NCBI GenBank assembly: GCA_903870275.1
Contig: CAIQCK010000090.1
Span: 121,486-185,485, forward strand
Reading direction: 5' to 3'
Length of the DNA: 64,000 nucleotides
Origin: an uncultured bacterium
GTDB lineage: Bacteria > Verrucomicrobiota > Verrucomicrobiia > CAIQCK01
This document shows, piece by piece, positions 44,175 through 53,568 of the stretch (its first letter is position 1; each line of letters begins with the position of its first letter). Both the position numbers and the translations under genes were made by a program. The notes beneath the pieces were generated by a model. It ran no database searches and was not told the origin of the DNA. It worked only from the letters and a program-made list of their open reading frames with translations.

Positions 44175-45287
44175 TTATTTACCTAGCGCCTCGCGCAGCA
44201 CCGGCTCGAACGCGTCCGACTGGCGCATGAAGCCGAGATCGCTGGGATGCGAGCCGTCGGTCGCGCCTTCGGCGTCGTCGCCGAGCATGTGGTCGCCGGG
44301 GATGTAGTAGAGCTTCCCGACGCCTTCCTTCTTGAGCGCCTCAAAACATTCGTGAAGGGCAGCGTGGTTTTCGGTATGGAATTTCTCCCGCTCGGGGCGA
44401 ATCCATGAGTTGGTCATGCGACGGTCCTCGACGAGCACGATCGGCGTTTGCGGACGCGCGGCGCGCAGCATCTTCACCAGCACCGGGCACTTCTGCCGCA
44501 CGTCGGCGGGGCCCATGTTGGGCGAGCAGTCAATGACATACACCGCGGCGTCCACCTTGCAGAGGAGCTCGCCGACCGCCGCGTCCATCCGGCCGTTGCC
44601 GGAGAAGCCGATGTTCAGCACGGGCCGGTCGAAGCGCCGGCCGAGGATGGCGGTGTGGACCATGCCGGGCCGCGACGCGCATGCGCCGTGGGTGATGGAC
44701 GTGCCGTAGAAGACGATGGGCTTCTCGCGCGGCGGCAGGCCTTCGAACTTCGCGCCCTTGGACACGCCGATCTCCAGCGACTCGACGCCGTTGTAGAGCG
44801 GCAGATACGCAGCGTATTCGCGCAGGCCGGGCAGGAGGTCGGCTTGGATGACCTGGTTGACTTCCTTTTTGTCGGGCTTGGTGACGTTTACCCAGCGCCA
44901 TTTGCCGTGCTCGTCACGGGCGTAGAGGTCCACGCCGCTGACGCCCGTGGCCGGCATGTGCGGCATGGCGATGCGCTCGCTGCGCAACACGTAATGCGCC
45001 CAGATCGCCGATGCGTCGGTCTTGAATTGGACCATCATCCCCGCGCTGTCGTGGCTCAAGTTCCACACCATCGGCGTCACCTTGCCCTCGGCGGCGGCGG
45101 GGAAGCGGTCGAACCAGCGCTTCCGCTCCATCTCCGGCCACGCGCGGCCTTCGACGCCCCACTGGGTCACGTCGTGCCATTCGAGCGCGGGCGGCGGTGG
45201 CGCGGGCTTGGCGGGCTCGGCGGCTTGGGCATTGAGCGTCGCGAGCATGAACGCCCACGAGAGCGGGATGAGATGACGAGGTTTCAT
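44175..45287 (-). CDS. Exported SGNH/GDSL-type hydrolase
   Basis: A 370-residue esterase-type protein with a signal peptide (SWAFMLATLNAQAAE). A beta-sandwich domain (residues about 35-185) precedes the SGNH domain with the nucleophile Ser197 in FYGTSITHGA, the Gly/Asn block GFSGNGRMD, and the catalytic Asp-His in DGSHPSDLG near the end. This two-domain form is typical of carbohydrate esterases that remove acetyl groups from polysaccharide. The next gene upstream is also an esterase of another fold, with a palindrome between them. Confidence 0.85.
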   Translation of the reverse strand: MKPRHLIPLSWAFMLATLNAQAAEPAKPAPPPPALEWHDVTQWGVEGRAWPEMERKRWFDRFPAAAEGKVTPMVWNLSHDSAGMMVQFKTDASAIWAHYVLRSERIAMPHMPATGVSGVDLYARDEHGKWRWVNVTKPDKKEVNQVIQADLLPGLREYAAYLPLYNGVESLEIGVSKGAKFEGLPPREKPIVFYGTSITHGACASRPGMVHTAILGRRFDRPVLNIGFSGNGRMDAAVGELLCKVDAAVYVIDCSPNMGPADVRQKCPVLVKMLRAARPQTPIVLVEDRRMTNSWIRPEREKFHTENHAALHECFEALKKEGVGKLYYIPGDHMLGDDAEGATDGSHPSDLGFMRQSDAFEPVLREALGK

Positions 45288-45328
45288 ATTTTATCTTTCA
45301 GTGTTGGGGTCTGCGAAAATCCTTGAAT

Positions 45329-45391
45329 GGTGGGGCGAGTCTCCGTCGAGCCACCGCTTCCCAAGCACGCTCGACGGAGTCTCGCCCCACC
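45329..45391. repeat. Palindromic repeat between two esterase genes
   Basis: Arms of 23 bp at 45329-45351 and 45369-45391 (core GGGGCGAGTCTCCGTCGAGC) with one mismatch and a 17-bp loop. It lies in the 144-bp spacer between the SGNH and the alpha/beta esterase genes and may act as an mRNA hairpin inside the operon. Confidence 0.8.
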
Positions 45392-45431
45392 GGGTTCGGT
45401 TGCGGCTTCGCCGCATTGGAATAAATGAGTT

Positions 45432-46565
45432 TCACTTTTTCGGTTTGGCGGATGTTTCGAGCGCGAGCCGGCTGTCGAACCAGCCGAGCATTTCCTGCCA
45501 CATCTCCGGCGTATAGACGTGGCCGACGCCGGGATAGATCACGCTGCGAAAATCATCGCCCTTGTCGAAGATCCGCCACGCGGGGCCGGCGGCGCTTTCG
45601 ATTTTCCGGATGCCCGGCACCGGCGAGCCGGCGTCGTCCCCGCCGGCCAGCGAGAGAAACGCGCGCGGCGCGATGCAAGCGACGACCGCCTCGGTGTCGA
45701 AGTGGTTCAACATGCCGGGAACGAAATAATAAATGCCGTGCCCATGCATCCCCTGCGCCTCGATGAGGTCGCGGTAACGCGTGAGACAACAGACGGCGAC
45801 GGCGGCCTTCGGGCGGTCGTCGAGCGCCATGAGCCACCACGTCCGCGTCGCGCCCATGCTGATGCCGGTGACGCCGATGCGCCGCGCGTCCACCTCCGGC
45901 CGCGAGCAGAGATAATCCAGCGCCATGAGATCGTCGCGGACGATCATGCCCCAGAGCGTACGGCCGACCCAGAGGTTGAACTTCGACGCCGACATCTCGC
46001 CCGCGCTGCCTTTCAACGCGTCCGCGCCGCGGCCGTTGCGCTCGCCGAAGCAATACGAATCAATCGCCAGCACCACGTAGCCGCGCGCGGCCAACGTCGG
46101 GCCAGAGGCGGCGGGCGTGTATTTCGCCTCCATCAACGCGGTCTTGCCGAGGTCGTATGCGCCGCCGTGCCAGTGGTTCCAGAGGATCGCGGGCGCCTTG
46201 CCGGAAATGTTTTTCGGGATCAACAGCATGCCGGGCACGGTGGCGCCGGCGCCGTTGTCGAACTCGAACCGCTCCAGCCAATACGCGCCCTGGTCCTCGC
46301 GCGAGAGCGTCTTCACCTTCGGCACCCTGGGCCGCGGCGGGAGCTTGCCGAGCAGTTGCCAGAGCGTGGCGCGCACCTCGGCGCGTTGTTTCTCGAAAGC
46401 CCTGCGCGTCTTGGCAGCGTGGAAATCGGGCGCGAGCGGGGCGTGTTCGAGCCAGCGTTGCGTGTCGGTCGGTTCCTGCGACATGGCGGCATTTTGGGCG
46501 AAGAGCGCGCCGAGGACAAGCAGAGAGCAACAGGCGCGGCGCGCCACAAGTCCATGTTTGCTCAT
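45432..46565 (-). CDS. Exported alpha/beta hydrolase, acetyl-esterase or dienelactone-hydrolase type
   Basis: A 377-residue protein with a signal peptide (RRACCSLLVLGALFAQNAAM). The nucleophile elbow GVTGISMGATRTWW holds Ser near residue 235. The acid may be the Asp in LAGGDDAGSP, and the His is in PGVGHVYTPEM. The central cap and WNHWHGGAYDLGKTALMEAK region resemble plant-polysaccharide acetyl esterases of this phylum. A start at 46565 was chosen over one 15 codons upstream because it gives the cleaner signal peptide. It lies 22 bp after the glycosidase gene. Confidence 0.8.
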   Translation of the reverse strand: MSKHGLVARRACCSLLVLGALFAQNAAMSQEPTDTQRWLEHAPLAPDFHAAKTRRAFEKQRAEVRATLWQLLGKLPPRPRVPKVKTLSREDQGAYWLERFEFDNGAGATVPGMLLIPKNISGKAPAILWNHWHGGAYDLGKTALMEAKYTPAASGPTLAARGYVVLAIDSYCFGERNGRGADALKGSAGEMSASKFNLWVGRTLWGMIVRDDLMALDYLCSRPEVDARRIGVTGISMGATRTWWLMALDDRPKAAVAVCCLTRYRDLIEAQGMHGHGIYYFVPGMLNHFDTEAVVACIAPRAFLSLAGGDDAGSPVPGIRKIESAAGPAWRIFDKGDDFRSVIYPGVGHVYTPEMWQEMLGWFDSRLALETSAKPKK

Positions 46566-46587
46566 AACGATGTCTTTTTCGCCGTCT

Positions 46588-48051
46588 CTATCGCGCGAAC
46601 CGCAGCGCATACAGATCGGCTTCCTTCAACTCGAACCGCAGTCGCACGAGCTTGCCGGCGAACTTGCTCACGTCGGAGCGCGACTTCCACTTCACCACGC
46701 GCTCGATGGAATCGCCGGTGATGGGCGCGCAATCCTCGAGCGAAAAGCCGGGCAACGGCTGGCCGTCCGCGTCCTGCAACTCGACGCGCGTCCCGCCCTT
46801 GCTCACGATATTGAGCAGGAGCCTCGATCCGGCGAACCGAAACGGCTTGGTGAGGAGCGTGCCGCCGCCTTCGGCGTGCGCGGAGACGAAGCCGTCGGTG
46901 CGGAAGGTGAAACGGCGCACGCGGCTGCCGGGGCCGGTGTAATAAGCCTCCGTCGCATAGACCGACAGCTCGCGGTCGTTGCCGGGAAGCTGGAGCAGGC
47001 CGCGCGTCATGTAGTTGCTGCGGTTGCCGTCGCGGTCCTTCGGCGCGGTGATCGGGATCAGTTCCTCGCGCCAACGATGGAACAGCACGCCGTCCCGGCT
47101 GCTCATGAAGACCGGCTCCACCTGCTGGGTCTTCGGCTGGAAGCGCGTTGGGAAACCGATGAACAAATGCGGCGCGCGGGGGTAGGGGAGGATCGCGTTG
47201 GTATAGAGATGCTCTGGCGGCGAATCCACATACCGGAGGTCGGCCTGATTTTCCCAGTGGATGAAGTCCTTCGAGGTCGCCGTGCGGATGGCGCGCACGC
47301 CCTCCGGTTTCCAGCCGCGCTCGTCCGTGAAGCCGGCGGTAAAGATGCGCCAATAGGCCCGATACTCGCGGCGCTCGGCGTCCCAGAAGGCGATGTTCTG
47401 CGAATCGAACGCGCCCGCCGTGATGACGGCGTCGGCCATCCGCGTCCAGCGAATCCCGTCGGGCGACTTGAGCGCGTTCAGGCAACCCTTGCTCTTGCCA
47501 TCGACCGGCGTCGTGCCGCCGGCCAGCGCCTTGTAGCGGGCGTCGGTCGCGCAGGCGGGATTGTCGTCCTTGAACGGCGCGAAATTGTGCGTGCCCTCGC
47601 CGGTCCAGATGATGTTGTTGCGCTTGGAACCGCCGAACTCGAACAGGCCCAGTTCTGGCTTCTTCCACTTCACGCCGTCGCGGCTCTCGGCGTAACAGGT
47701 GAACTCCGGATGCGTCGGTTTCTTCGTCTTTTCGTCGAAGTGCGAGGCGCGGTAATAAACGCGGAACCGGTCCTTGTCGCGAAAGATCGAGTAGTAGGCG
47801 GACGTGTTGCCCTCCCACGGCTGGTCGCAGACGAGCACCACCTCGCGCGGTTCCGGCTTGTGCAGCATCAGCTCGACGCCGGGATCGCACGCAATGAGAA
47901 AGTCATCCACGAATAACTCACGTTGCGAGCCAATGTCGAGGCCGGCCGCTTCCATCAGTTGCTTCGCGGCCATCGGCAGCGGCAAGGCCAGCGTGATGGA
48001 AGCAACGAGTGCAATGATTCTGGCCAACCGAGTCACAGGGTATGGTTTCAT
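46588..48051 (-). CDS. Exported GH43/GH32-like five-bladed propeller protein
   Basis: A 487-residue protein with a signal peptide (RIIALVASITLALPLPMAA). Strand-rich repeats begin with SQRELFVDDFLIACDPGVEL, an opening common to a group annotated as glycosyl hydrolase-like exported proteins. Blades contain CYAESRDGVKWKKPELGLFE and ATSKDFIHWENQADLRYVDS, as in GH43/GH32 sugar hydrolases. The catalytic acids cannot be assigned with confidence. The start overlaps the stop of the YfhO-type gene as ATGA. Likely acts on an arabino- or fructo-type side chain, which is inference. Confidence 0.72.
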   Translation of the reverse strand: MKPYPVTRLARIIALVASITLALPLPMAAKQLMEAAGLDIGSQRELFVDDFLIACDPGVELMLHKPEPREVVLVCDQPWEGNTSAYYSIFRDKDRFRVYYRASHFDEKTKKPTHPEFTCYAESRDGVKWKKPELGLFEFGGSKRNNIIWTGEGTHNFAPFKDDNPACATDARYKALAGGTTPVDGKSKGCLNALKSPDGIRWTRMADAVITAGAFDSQNIAFWDAERREYRAYWRIFTAGFTDERGWKPEGVRAIRTATSKDFIHWENQADLRYVDSPPEHLYTNAILPYPRAPHLFIGFPTRFQPKTQQVEPVFMSSRDGVLFHRWREELIPITAPKDRDGNRSNYMTRGLLQLPGNDRELSVYATEAYYTGPGSRVRRFTFRTDGFVSAHAEGGGTLLTKPFRFAGSRLLLNIVSKGGTRVELQDADGQPLPGFSLEDCAPITGDSIERVVKWKSRSDVSKFAGKLVRLRFELKEADLYALRFAR

Positions 48052-50657
48052 TTTTGAGTTCCTTTTTGTTGTCGCTCGCGTCGCAAACCGAAAGCCAAAG
48101 GCGAAACTATCAGCAAAACGCCGGCGACGATCCCGAGGTGAGTGAGGCCCAGCCAGGGATCGTCATACTCCAACACGACCTGATAGTTCCCCGTCTGCGG
48201 AAGCAACACGGCTTGGAAGGCGTGGTCGGCCCGGAAGACTTTGGAAGCCGCGCCGTTGACCGTGGCTTTCCAGTGGCGGTTGTAATTGTTGCTCACCACG
48301 AGCGCGGCTGGCGCCGAGAGGGACAGACGAAACTCCATCCTGTCGGGCGAATAATGCGTGAGCGCGCTGGTGTCGGCGGAGGAGCGATTGGCACGGCCGT
48401 CTTCTCCCAGCATCAGGGCGCGAACCTCATCCGGGGACGTGTCGGTTTCCGAGAAACAAACTTTGTCTTTGAGTTCGCCGATGGACGCGCTCGAAAGAGC
48501 CGCCAGAACCTCCCGGTCGTTTTTCAGAACGGCGGCTTGATGGACCAGGAAGCCTCTCGGCAGGGTCTCCTTCAGCGTATAGATGTAATAAAATTTCGCG
48601 GGCGTCATCCGCCGCAGGGGTTTTTGCAGGATGGGAAGCACGGCGCCCGCCTTGTCGGCCCAGACGCGGAGCGCCGCGCGCGAGTCCAGCGACACCGTCC
48701 TCACGCTTTCCGAGGCGTTCCGCAACGAAGGCGACGGTTCGGAAGAGAGCAGGTATTTCACGTTGGCCAGGGCCAGCAACGGCCAGTTGAATTCCAGTTT
48801 CCGGTTTCCATTCATCAGGCTGAGGTCATACCAATACGAATCAAAGGATTCCTCGTCCTTTTTTTCCGCCAACTGAGGCTGGACGATCCGCTTGAAGAAC
48901 TCCTTGTATCGCCCGTTGGAAATCGGCCCGCGTGCGTCCACGGTTTCCCATCCATAATGGATCAGGATTCCCGGCCACATGCTGCCCACGGCGCCGGCAC
49001 GCCACGGTCCCGTCTCCTGCGTCCTGAGCGTGCGCAGGAACGGGTAGTTCTCCAATGCGACTTTGTAGGGACTGTTTTCCGACTCATCTCCGCCGAACCG
49101 GAACATGCGCACCGAGAAAATAACCAGCAATCCCATCGTCGCCAGCACCAAAGTCCTGCGCCGATCCAACCCGGATGAGCCGGCTTGTTCGCTTGCGGAA
49201 GTTTTCCAGAACAACCATGCCAGCCAGGCAAAAAGCAGGATGTTGGGCGCTTCGCATGGGCGCAGCCGAAAGAGGCCGAACAGAATGACGAGAACCGTAA
49301 CGACGGCGAGCCCCGCGCCGATTCTTCGGCAGGAGATTGGGAGAGTTGCAAAGGTTTTCGACATCCGGTCGAATCGGTCACGGCTCGCGGTCAGGAAAAG
49401 CGCAGCCAGGCAAAGGTTGACGGCGAGCGTTCGTTTTGAAACTTCTCCCATGAACGTCAGCGCAATCAACAGCGCCACGCCCAGTCCCAGCAGCTTCCGA
49501 TACCGCGCCTCGTGTTCCGGGTGGCGAAAAACCTCGTCCATGCCTACCGCCGCCACGAGCGTCGCCGCAAAAGGCACCACCCAGATGAAATGGCCCAAGT
49601 CCATTTTCTCGATCAGCGTGCCGGCGAAAATCTTCGCCAGTGGCGAATAAAAGAAGGCGGAAAGAACCAACGCCGCCGCCGCAATCCAGAAACATTTTCG
49701 CAGCCGAGCCGAAACCGCCAGCAAACCCATCGCGGCAATCAATGGCGCAAGGGTCAGGGATCGCGACAAGATGGATGCGCTCTGCCGGCCCAGCGTGACG
49801 AGAAATTCACCGAAGCCATGGAAGTCGGGCCGCTGCCAGGCGTCAAAGTGCCGCGCCACTTCGGGCGCGTAGCCCAGCAGCGCGTAGAAAATCGGCACGC
49901 AACTCAAAACAAAACCGAACCACATCACCCCCAGCCACAGGCACGTTCCGATGACCTTGCGCCAGTCCTGCTTGATCTTCTCGTCCAGAAACAGGAGGGC
50001 GACCTGTAGCAGCGCGAAGTACGGCAGCGTCAGGATCGGATAGGCCAGCATCAGAATCACCCCGATGCCCGCAAGAGGCCCGAGGATGCGCCCGGGCCGA
50101 CGCCGGTTTTCCCAGACATCGAGCGACCAGACATGGAAGAGGGGAAAGGCGTAATTGAACGCCATCTCCGGCGCGTTGTTGGCCTGGATCTGGGTGATGA
50201 GCTCGAAGAAAGCCGCGCCAAGAAAAGCGTTCCTCGCGGACAAGCCCATGCGCTCTCTCAACAACCGGAACATCCCCCAGCCCGCGGCCGCCATGAGGCC
50301 CATGCACGCGGCCCCATAAATCAGCCAAAGCGGCAGAAAGTTGGCCAGCAGGCAGAGGATGAACAACGGTGTGTGGTGCCAAACATAAGCGGGGATGCCT
50401 CCGGCATAGTTGGGATACCACCCGACCATGCCCTGACGGAAAACCATGTCCCCCAAAGGCCCGTAACGCGAATAGTCCGAGTCGAACACGTCGTGGACGC
50501 GGACGGCCGCCCACGGACCCAGCACCAGTTTGTCCACGTAGAACAACGCCACCAGCGCCACGAGCGCCGCGCCGGCGCCGGCGCCATCCCAATGGGGATT
50601 TTGCAGCCTCGAAGGCCAGAGGCTCAATTCATGGATGAATTCTTTAAGTCTTCGCAT
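48048..50657 (-). CDS. YfhO-family membrane protein
   Basis: An 869-residue polytopic protein with about 12 membrane helices in the first 530 residues and a large exported C-terminal part, ending with another helix (LGIVAGVLLIVSPLAFGL). YfhO-type features are DVFDSDYSRYGPLGDMVFRQ after helix 1, PLFILCLLANFLPLW, and the late beta part YNRHWKATVNGAASKVFRAD. In Gram-positive bacteria YfhO is linked to glycosylation of lipoteichoic acid; here it may transfer a sugar to an envelope glycan. It is coupled by ATGA to the downstream propeller gene. The 258 bp between it and the GH5 stop hold only short hairpins and no gene. Confidence 0.75.
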   Translation of the reverse strand: MRRLKEFIHELSLWPSRLQNPHWDGAGAGAALVALVALFYVDKLVLGPWAAVRVHDVFDSDYSRYGPLGDMVFRQGMVGWYPNYAGGIPAYVWHHTPLFILCLLANFLPLWLIYGAACMGLMAAAGWGMFRLLRERMGLSARNAFLGAAFFELITQIQANNAPEMAFNYAFPLFHVWSLDVWENRRRPGRILGPLAGIGVILMLAYPILTLPYFALLQVALLFLDEKIKQDWRKVIGTCLWLGVMWFGFVLSCVPIFYALLGYAPEVARHFDAWQRPDFHGFGEFLVTLGRQSASILSRSLTLAPLIAAMGLLAVSARLRKCFWIAAAALVLSAFFYSPLAKIFAGTLIEKMDLGHFIWVVPFAATLVAAVGMDEVFRHPEHEARYRKLLGLGVALLIALTFMGEVSKRTLAVNLCLAALFLTASRDRFDRMSKTFATLPISCRRIGAGLAVVTVLVILFGLFRLRPCEAPNILLFAWLAWLFWKTSASEQAGSSGLDRRRTLVLATMGLLVIFSVRMFRFGGDESENSPYKVALENYPFLRTLRTQETGPWRAGAVGSMWPGILIHYGWETVDARGPISNGRYKEFFKRIVQPQLAEKKDEESFDSYWYDLSLMNGNRKLEFNWPLLALANVKYLLSSEPSPSLRNASESVRTVSLDSRAALRVWADKAGAVLPILQKPLRRMTPAKFYYIYTLKETLPRGFLVHQAAVLKNDREVLAALSSASIGELKDKVCFSETDTSPDEVRALMLGEDGRANRSSADTSALTHYSPDRMEFRLSLSAPAALVVSNNYNRHWKATVNGAASKVFRADHAFQAVLLPQTGNYQVVLEYDDPWLGLTHLGIVAGVLLIVSPLAFGLRRERQQKGTQK

Positions 50658-50915
50658 AAACAGACAGGAGTCTGGGTGCCGTCGTGCTGGTCAGGCAGCC
50701 GCGACATCCTGCGCGACCGATGCCCGCAAGCCGGCCAGTTTCACGTGCCCGTTTCCTCCGAGCCGTTCCAAAACGGCGGCATCCTAGGCTGCCGGCCGGT
50801 GCCGCTCAAGGCCAAAGCCCGGCCACTGGCTTCCCGACGCGCCGGATTTTTCCGCCGCCGAAGGCGGGGAAGTCGAAAACGAGTGTCCAAAAAAACCGCC
50901 GCCCTCGCGACGACA

Positions 50916-52520
50916 TCACGGCGCGCGATACCACGACGGCTTGCGATTCTTCGCGAACCACTCGCGCAGCAGCTTCTCGCGTTCCGTCGGCGTCGCGGCC
51001 GGCTGTGTGTTCGCGCGCTCCTCGCCGTGCTCGACGCTCCAGCCGCTCCATTCGCGAAACGCGTGGTAGCTCCAATCCCAGCCGTGTGCCTCGAAGATCT
51101 CGATCAGGTCCTTCAAGTAACGATACGCGCTGCCCTCCGGCGCCCAGCGGATGGCGCTAAACTCGCCGATGTAAATATGGGCGCCGTAGCGCCGTTGAAA
51201 TTCCACGACCGGTTGCAGCGCCGCTTCCAACGCCGCCTTGTCCCAACGCTTGCCGGCGATGTCGCCGGGATAGCGGCACGGTTTCCACTCGCCGTGGACG
51301 CCCTGATGTGTGAACGCGTGCGGCAGATACATATGGACGCTATAGACGACGCCCGGCACGTCGAGCGGGCGCAGCTCTTTCAGGCCGCCTGGATTCCCCC
51401 CTTGCGCCGGCTCGACGATGATGGCGTGCTGGGGGTCAATCGCCCGCACCGCCCGCGCCGCGCGCCCGGCCAGTTCCTGCCAGTCCGCCGCCGATTCGGC
51501 GAGCTCGTCCTCGACCGGCTCGTTGGCAAGGTCGTAACCCCAGACGGCGCGCGGGTCCTTGTAGCGCCGCGCCATCTTCTGCCAGACCTCGACAAATTTT
51601 TCCTGGCACGCCTTGTCGACAAACAAACCGCTGTCACTGCCGGCATAGCCGCCGCTGGTGGCGCGTCCGCCCGGCGGCGAGTGAAGGTCCACCACCACCA
51701 TCAGCCCGTATTTTTCACAGAGCGGCAGCGCGGCGTCGAGCCTCGCCAGTTCGCTCTCCAGCCACGCATCGTAATCAGCCGGCGTGAACGACGTTTCGCT
51801 GCGCCGCGCATGGCGGGTGATCTGCCAGCGGATGACGTTCGCGTTCCACTCCTGCCCGAACGTGCGCAGGCTGGCTTCGTCAATGTTTGACCTGATCATC
51901 GCGCCGCGCAGCCGCGGCAGGTCGTGGCCTTTGAAGACCGGCCCGTCCGTGACGCGGGCCGGCGCGGGCGGCAACGGCAGCCGGCGCACGACGATGCGGA
52001 CGTCGTCGAACCACACCTTGCCGGTCACCGCTTCGAGACCGAGGCAGAGCGTAAGCCGTGTCGCGTCAGCAGGCACGCGCACGGTGAACGAGAACCTCTG
52101 CCAGTCGAACGAGCCGGTGCCGATCTTTGCCGCCGGCCACTCGCGTCCGTCGGGCGCGACGATCGGCGCCATGAACTTCACGCCGTTATAGGGCTGCGGT
52201 TTTTCGGAGACGTTCTCGGCCTTGATCATGGCCGAGAAACCCAGCACGCAGCCGCGCAAGCGCTCCACCGGCAGCGTCCGTTGCACCAGCGCCGCGCGAT
52301 CCACGCAAAGCGAGTGGTCGCTCTGGCAGCCGGCCGCGAGCGCAGCCGGCCCCGACCATCCGGCGAGCGCGTTGGTTCCCTCGAAGTCCGTCGCGAAGAC
52401 AATGTCGCCCTTTGCCGGCGCAGGCTCCGCCATCGCGGGCGGCGACAGGACGAGGGCAATCAGAAGAAGGCACCCGGCGTGCACCCACAAGGGTAAACTA
52501 TGGGCATCTCGACGGCGCAT
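50916..52520 (-). CDS. Exported GH5-type glycoside hydrolase with N-terminal CBM
   Basis: A 534-residue protein: signal peptide (GCLLLIALVLSPPAMA), a carbohydrate-binding beta-sandwich near residues 40-180 (VFATDFEGTNALAGW ... GKVWFDDVRIVVRRLP), then a (beta/alpha)8 GH5 domain. The acid/base Glu is in WGYDLANEPVEDE near 331 and the nucleophile Glu in HIYIGEFSAI near 452; LMVVVDLHSPPGG gives the earlier His. It should cut beta-1,4 or similar glucan/mannan chains outside the cytoplasm. The start at 52520 was chosen for the best signal peptide; in-frame ATGs at 52580 and 52592 are possible. Confidence 0.84.
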   Translation of the reverse strand: MRRRDAHSLPLWVHAGCLLLIALVLSPPAMAEPAPAKGDIVFATDFEGTNALAGWSGPAALAAGCQSDHSLCVDRAALVQRTLPVERLRGCVLGFSAMIKAENVSEKPQPYNGVKFMAPIVAPDGREWPAAKIGTGSFDWQRFSFTVRVPADATRLTLCLGLEAVTGKVWFDDVRIVVRRLPLPPAPARVTDGPVFKGHDLPRLRGAMIRSNIDEASLRTFGQEWNANVIRWQITRHARRSETSFTPADYDAWLESELARLDAALPLCEKYGLMVVVDLHSPPGGRATSGGYAGSDSGLFVDKACQEKFVEVWQKMARRYKDPRAVWGYDLANEPVEDELAESAADWQELAGRAARAVRAIDPQHAIIVEPAQGGNPGGLKELRPLDVPGVVYSVHMYLPHAFTHQGVHGEWKPCRYPGDIAGKRWDKAALEAALQPVVEFQRRYGAHIYIGEFSAIRWAPEGSAYRYLKDLIEIFEAHGWDWSYHAFREWSGWSVEHGEERANTQPAATPTEREKLLREWFAKNRKPSWYRAP

Positions 52521-52611
52521 GATTCCGATGAAGCGCCCGAAAGCACCCCAGACAGAATCACGATTATGGTAGTGGGTCATGCCATGGCGCATTCTGTTTC
52601 TGCATCATCCT

Positions 52612-53568
52612 TCAACAAGCCTTGAACGCCGTCTTGATCTGCTTCAACAAACGCGGCACGGCGGTATAGGGATCTTCCTTCGTTTCGTATTCGAGGCCGA
52701 CGAAGCCCTGGTAATTGGCCTCGCGCAAAATCTTCGCGATGCGCGGGAAGTCGGACGGCTCGCCCAGCTTGGCACCCTTGGGCTTGATCTCGGCCTTGAG
52801 GTGGATGTTGATGGCGTAGGGCGCGCACTTCACCATGTCGCCGTATGGGTCCTCGGTGTGGAAGTTGCCGGTGTCGAGGTTGAGGCCAAACCACGGACTC
52901 TTGATCGCGCGGACAATCTCCAGCACACCCTCCGGCTCGGCGACAATGCCACCGTGGTTTTCCATCGCGAGGTACACGCGCTTGCCCGCCGCGTAGGCGC
53001 AACATTCCTCGAACGCCTCGATGCAGTTCTTGCGCGCCTCGCTTTCGCTCATGCCTTTGGGCAGGCTGCCGGCGAAGCAGCGCACAAACGGCGCGCCGAG
53101 CACGACCGCGTGATCAATCCACAGCTTCGTGAGCGCGATGTTCTCGTCGCGCTTCTCGCCCTTGGGGTGCGTGAACGTGTTGCCGACCGACGTGCCGCTG
53201 ACGGCCACGCCGCGTTTGGCCGCGAGGTCGCGCACTTTCCGCAGATACTCGTCCGTGACGTCCTTCGGAAAATAATAGCTCGTCAGCTCCGCGCCTTCCC
53301 ATCCCTGGTCGGCGCAATAGTCCACGAACTGGAACATGTCTATCTGTTTGGCCGGGTCCGCCTGCGTCTTGCGCGCGTAGCTGGCTTCTTTGAAGTAGTC
53401 GCGGAACGAATACGCCAGCAGGCTGAGCCGCATCTTCGCAGGCCCGCTGCGCTTGATCGGCTCGATGGCCCGCGCGGAACGTCCCGCCAGCGTGGCGACG
53501 CCGGCCAGGCCTGCGAGTTCGATGAAATGACGACGAGTGATGGTGTTCATGGGATTCATGGTGCTCAT
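52612..53568 (-). CDS. Tat-exported sugar phosphate isomerase/epimerase-like protein
   Basis: A 318-residue xylose-isomerase-like TIM barrel. The N-terminus carries a twin-arginine signal TRRHFIELAGLAGVATLAG. Metal-site blocks include YLAMENHGG (Glu), FGLNLDTGNFH (Asp, His) and YVGLEYET-like FVGLEYETKED near the end. It probably interconverts ketoses in the periplasm. The ATG at 53568 was chosen because it overlaps the stop of the upstream gene as ATGA; two further ATGs at 53559 and 53550 lie within a 9-bp-period repeat that forms the start MSTMNPMN. Confidence 0.85.
   Translation of the reverse strand: MSTMNPMNTITRRHFIELAGLAGVATLAGRSARAIEPIKRSGPAKMRLSLLAYSFRDYFKEASYARKTQADPAKQIDMFQFVDYCADQGWEGAELTSYYFPKDVTDEYLRKVRDLAAKRGVAVSGTSVGNTFTHPKGEKRDENIALTKLWIDHAVVLGAPFVRCFAGSLPKGMSESEARKNCIEAFEECCAYAAGKRVYLAMENHGGIVAEPEGVLEIVRAIKSPWFGLNLDTGNFHTEDPYGDMVKCAPYAINIHLKAEIKPKGAKLGEPSDFPRIAKILREANYQGFVGLEYETKEDPYTAVPRLLKQIKTAFKAC

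Noticed and set aside
50658..50915. Gene fragment between the YfhO-type gene and GH5
   Set aside because: Translations in all frames gave no recognisable domain; only a short GC hairpin near 50850 was seen.
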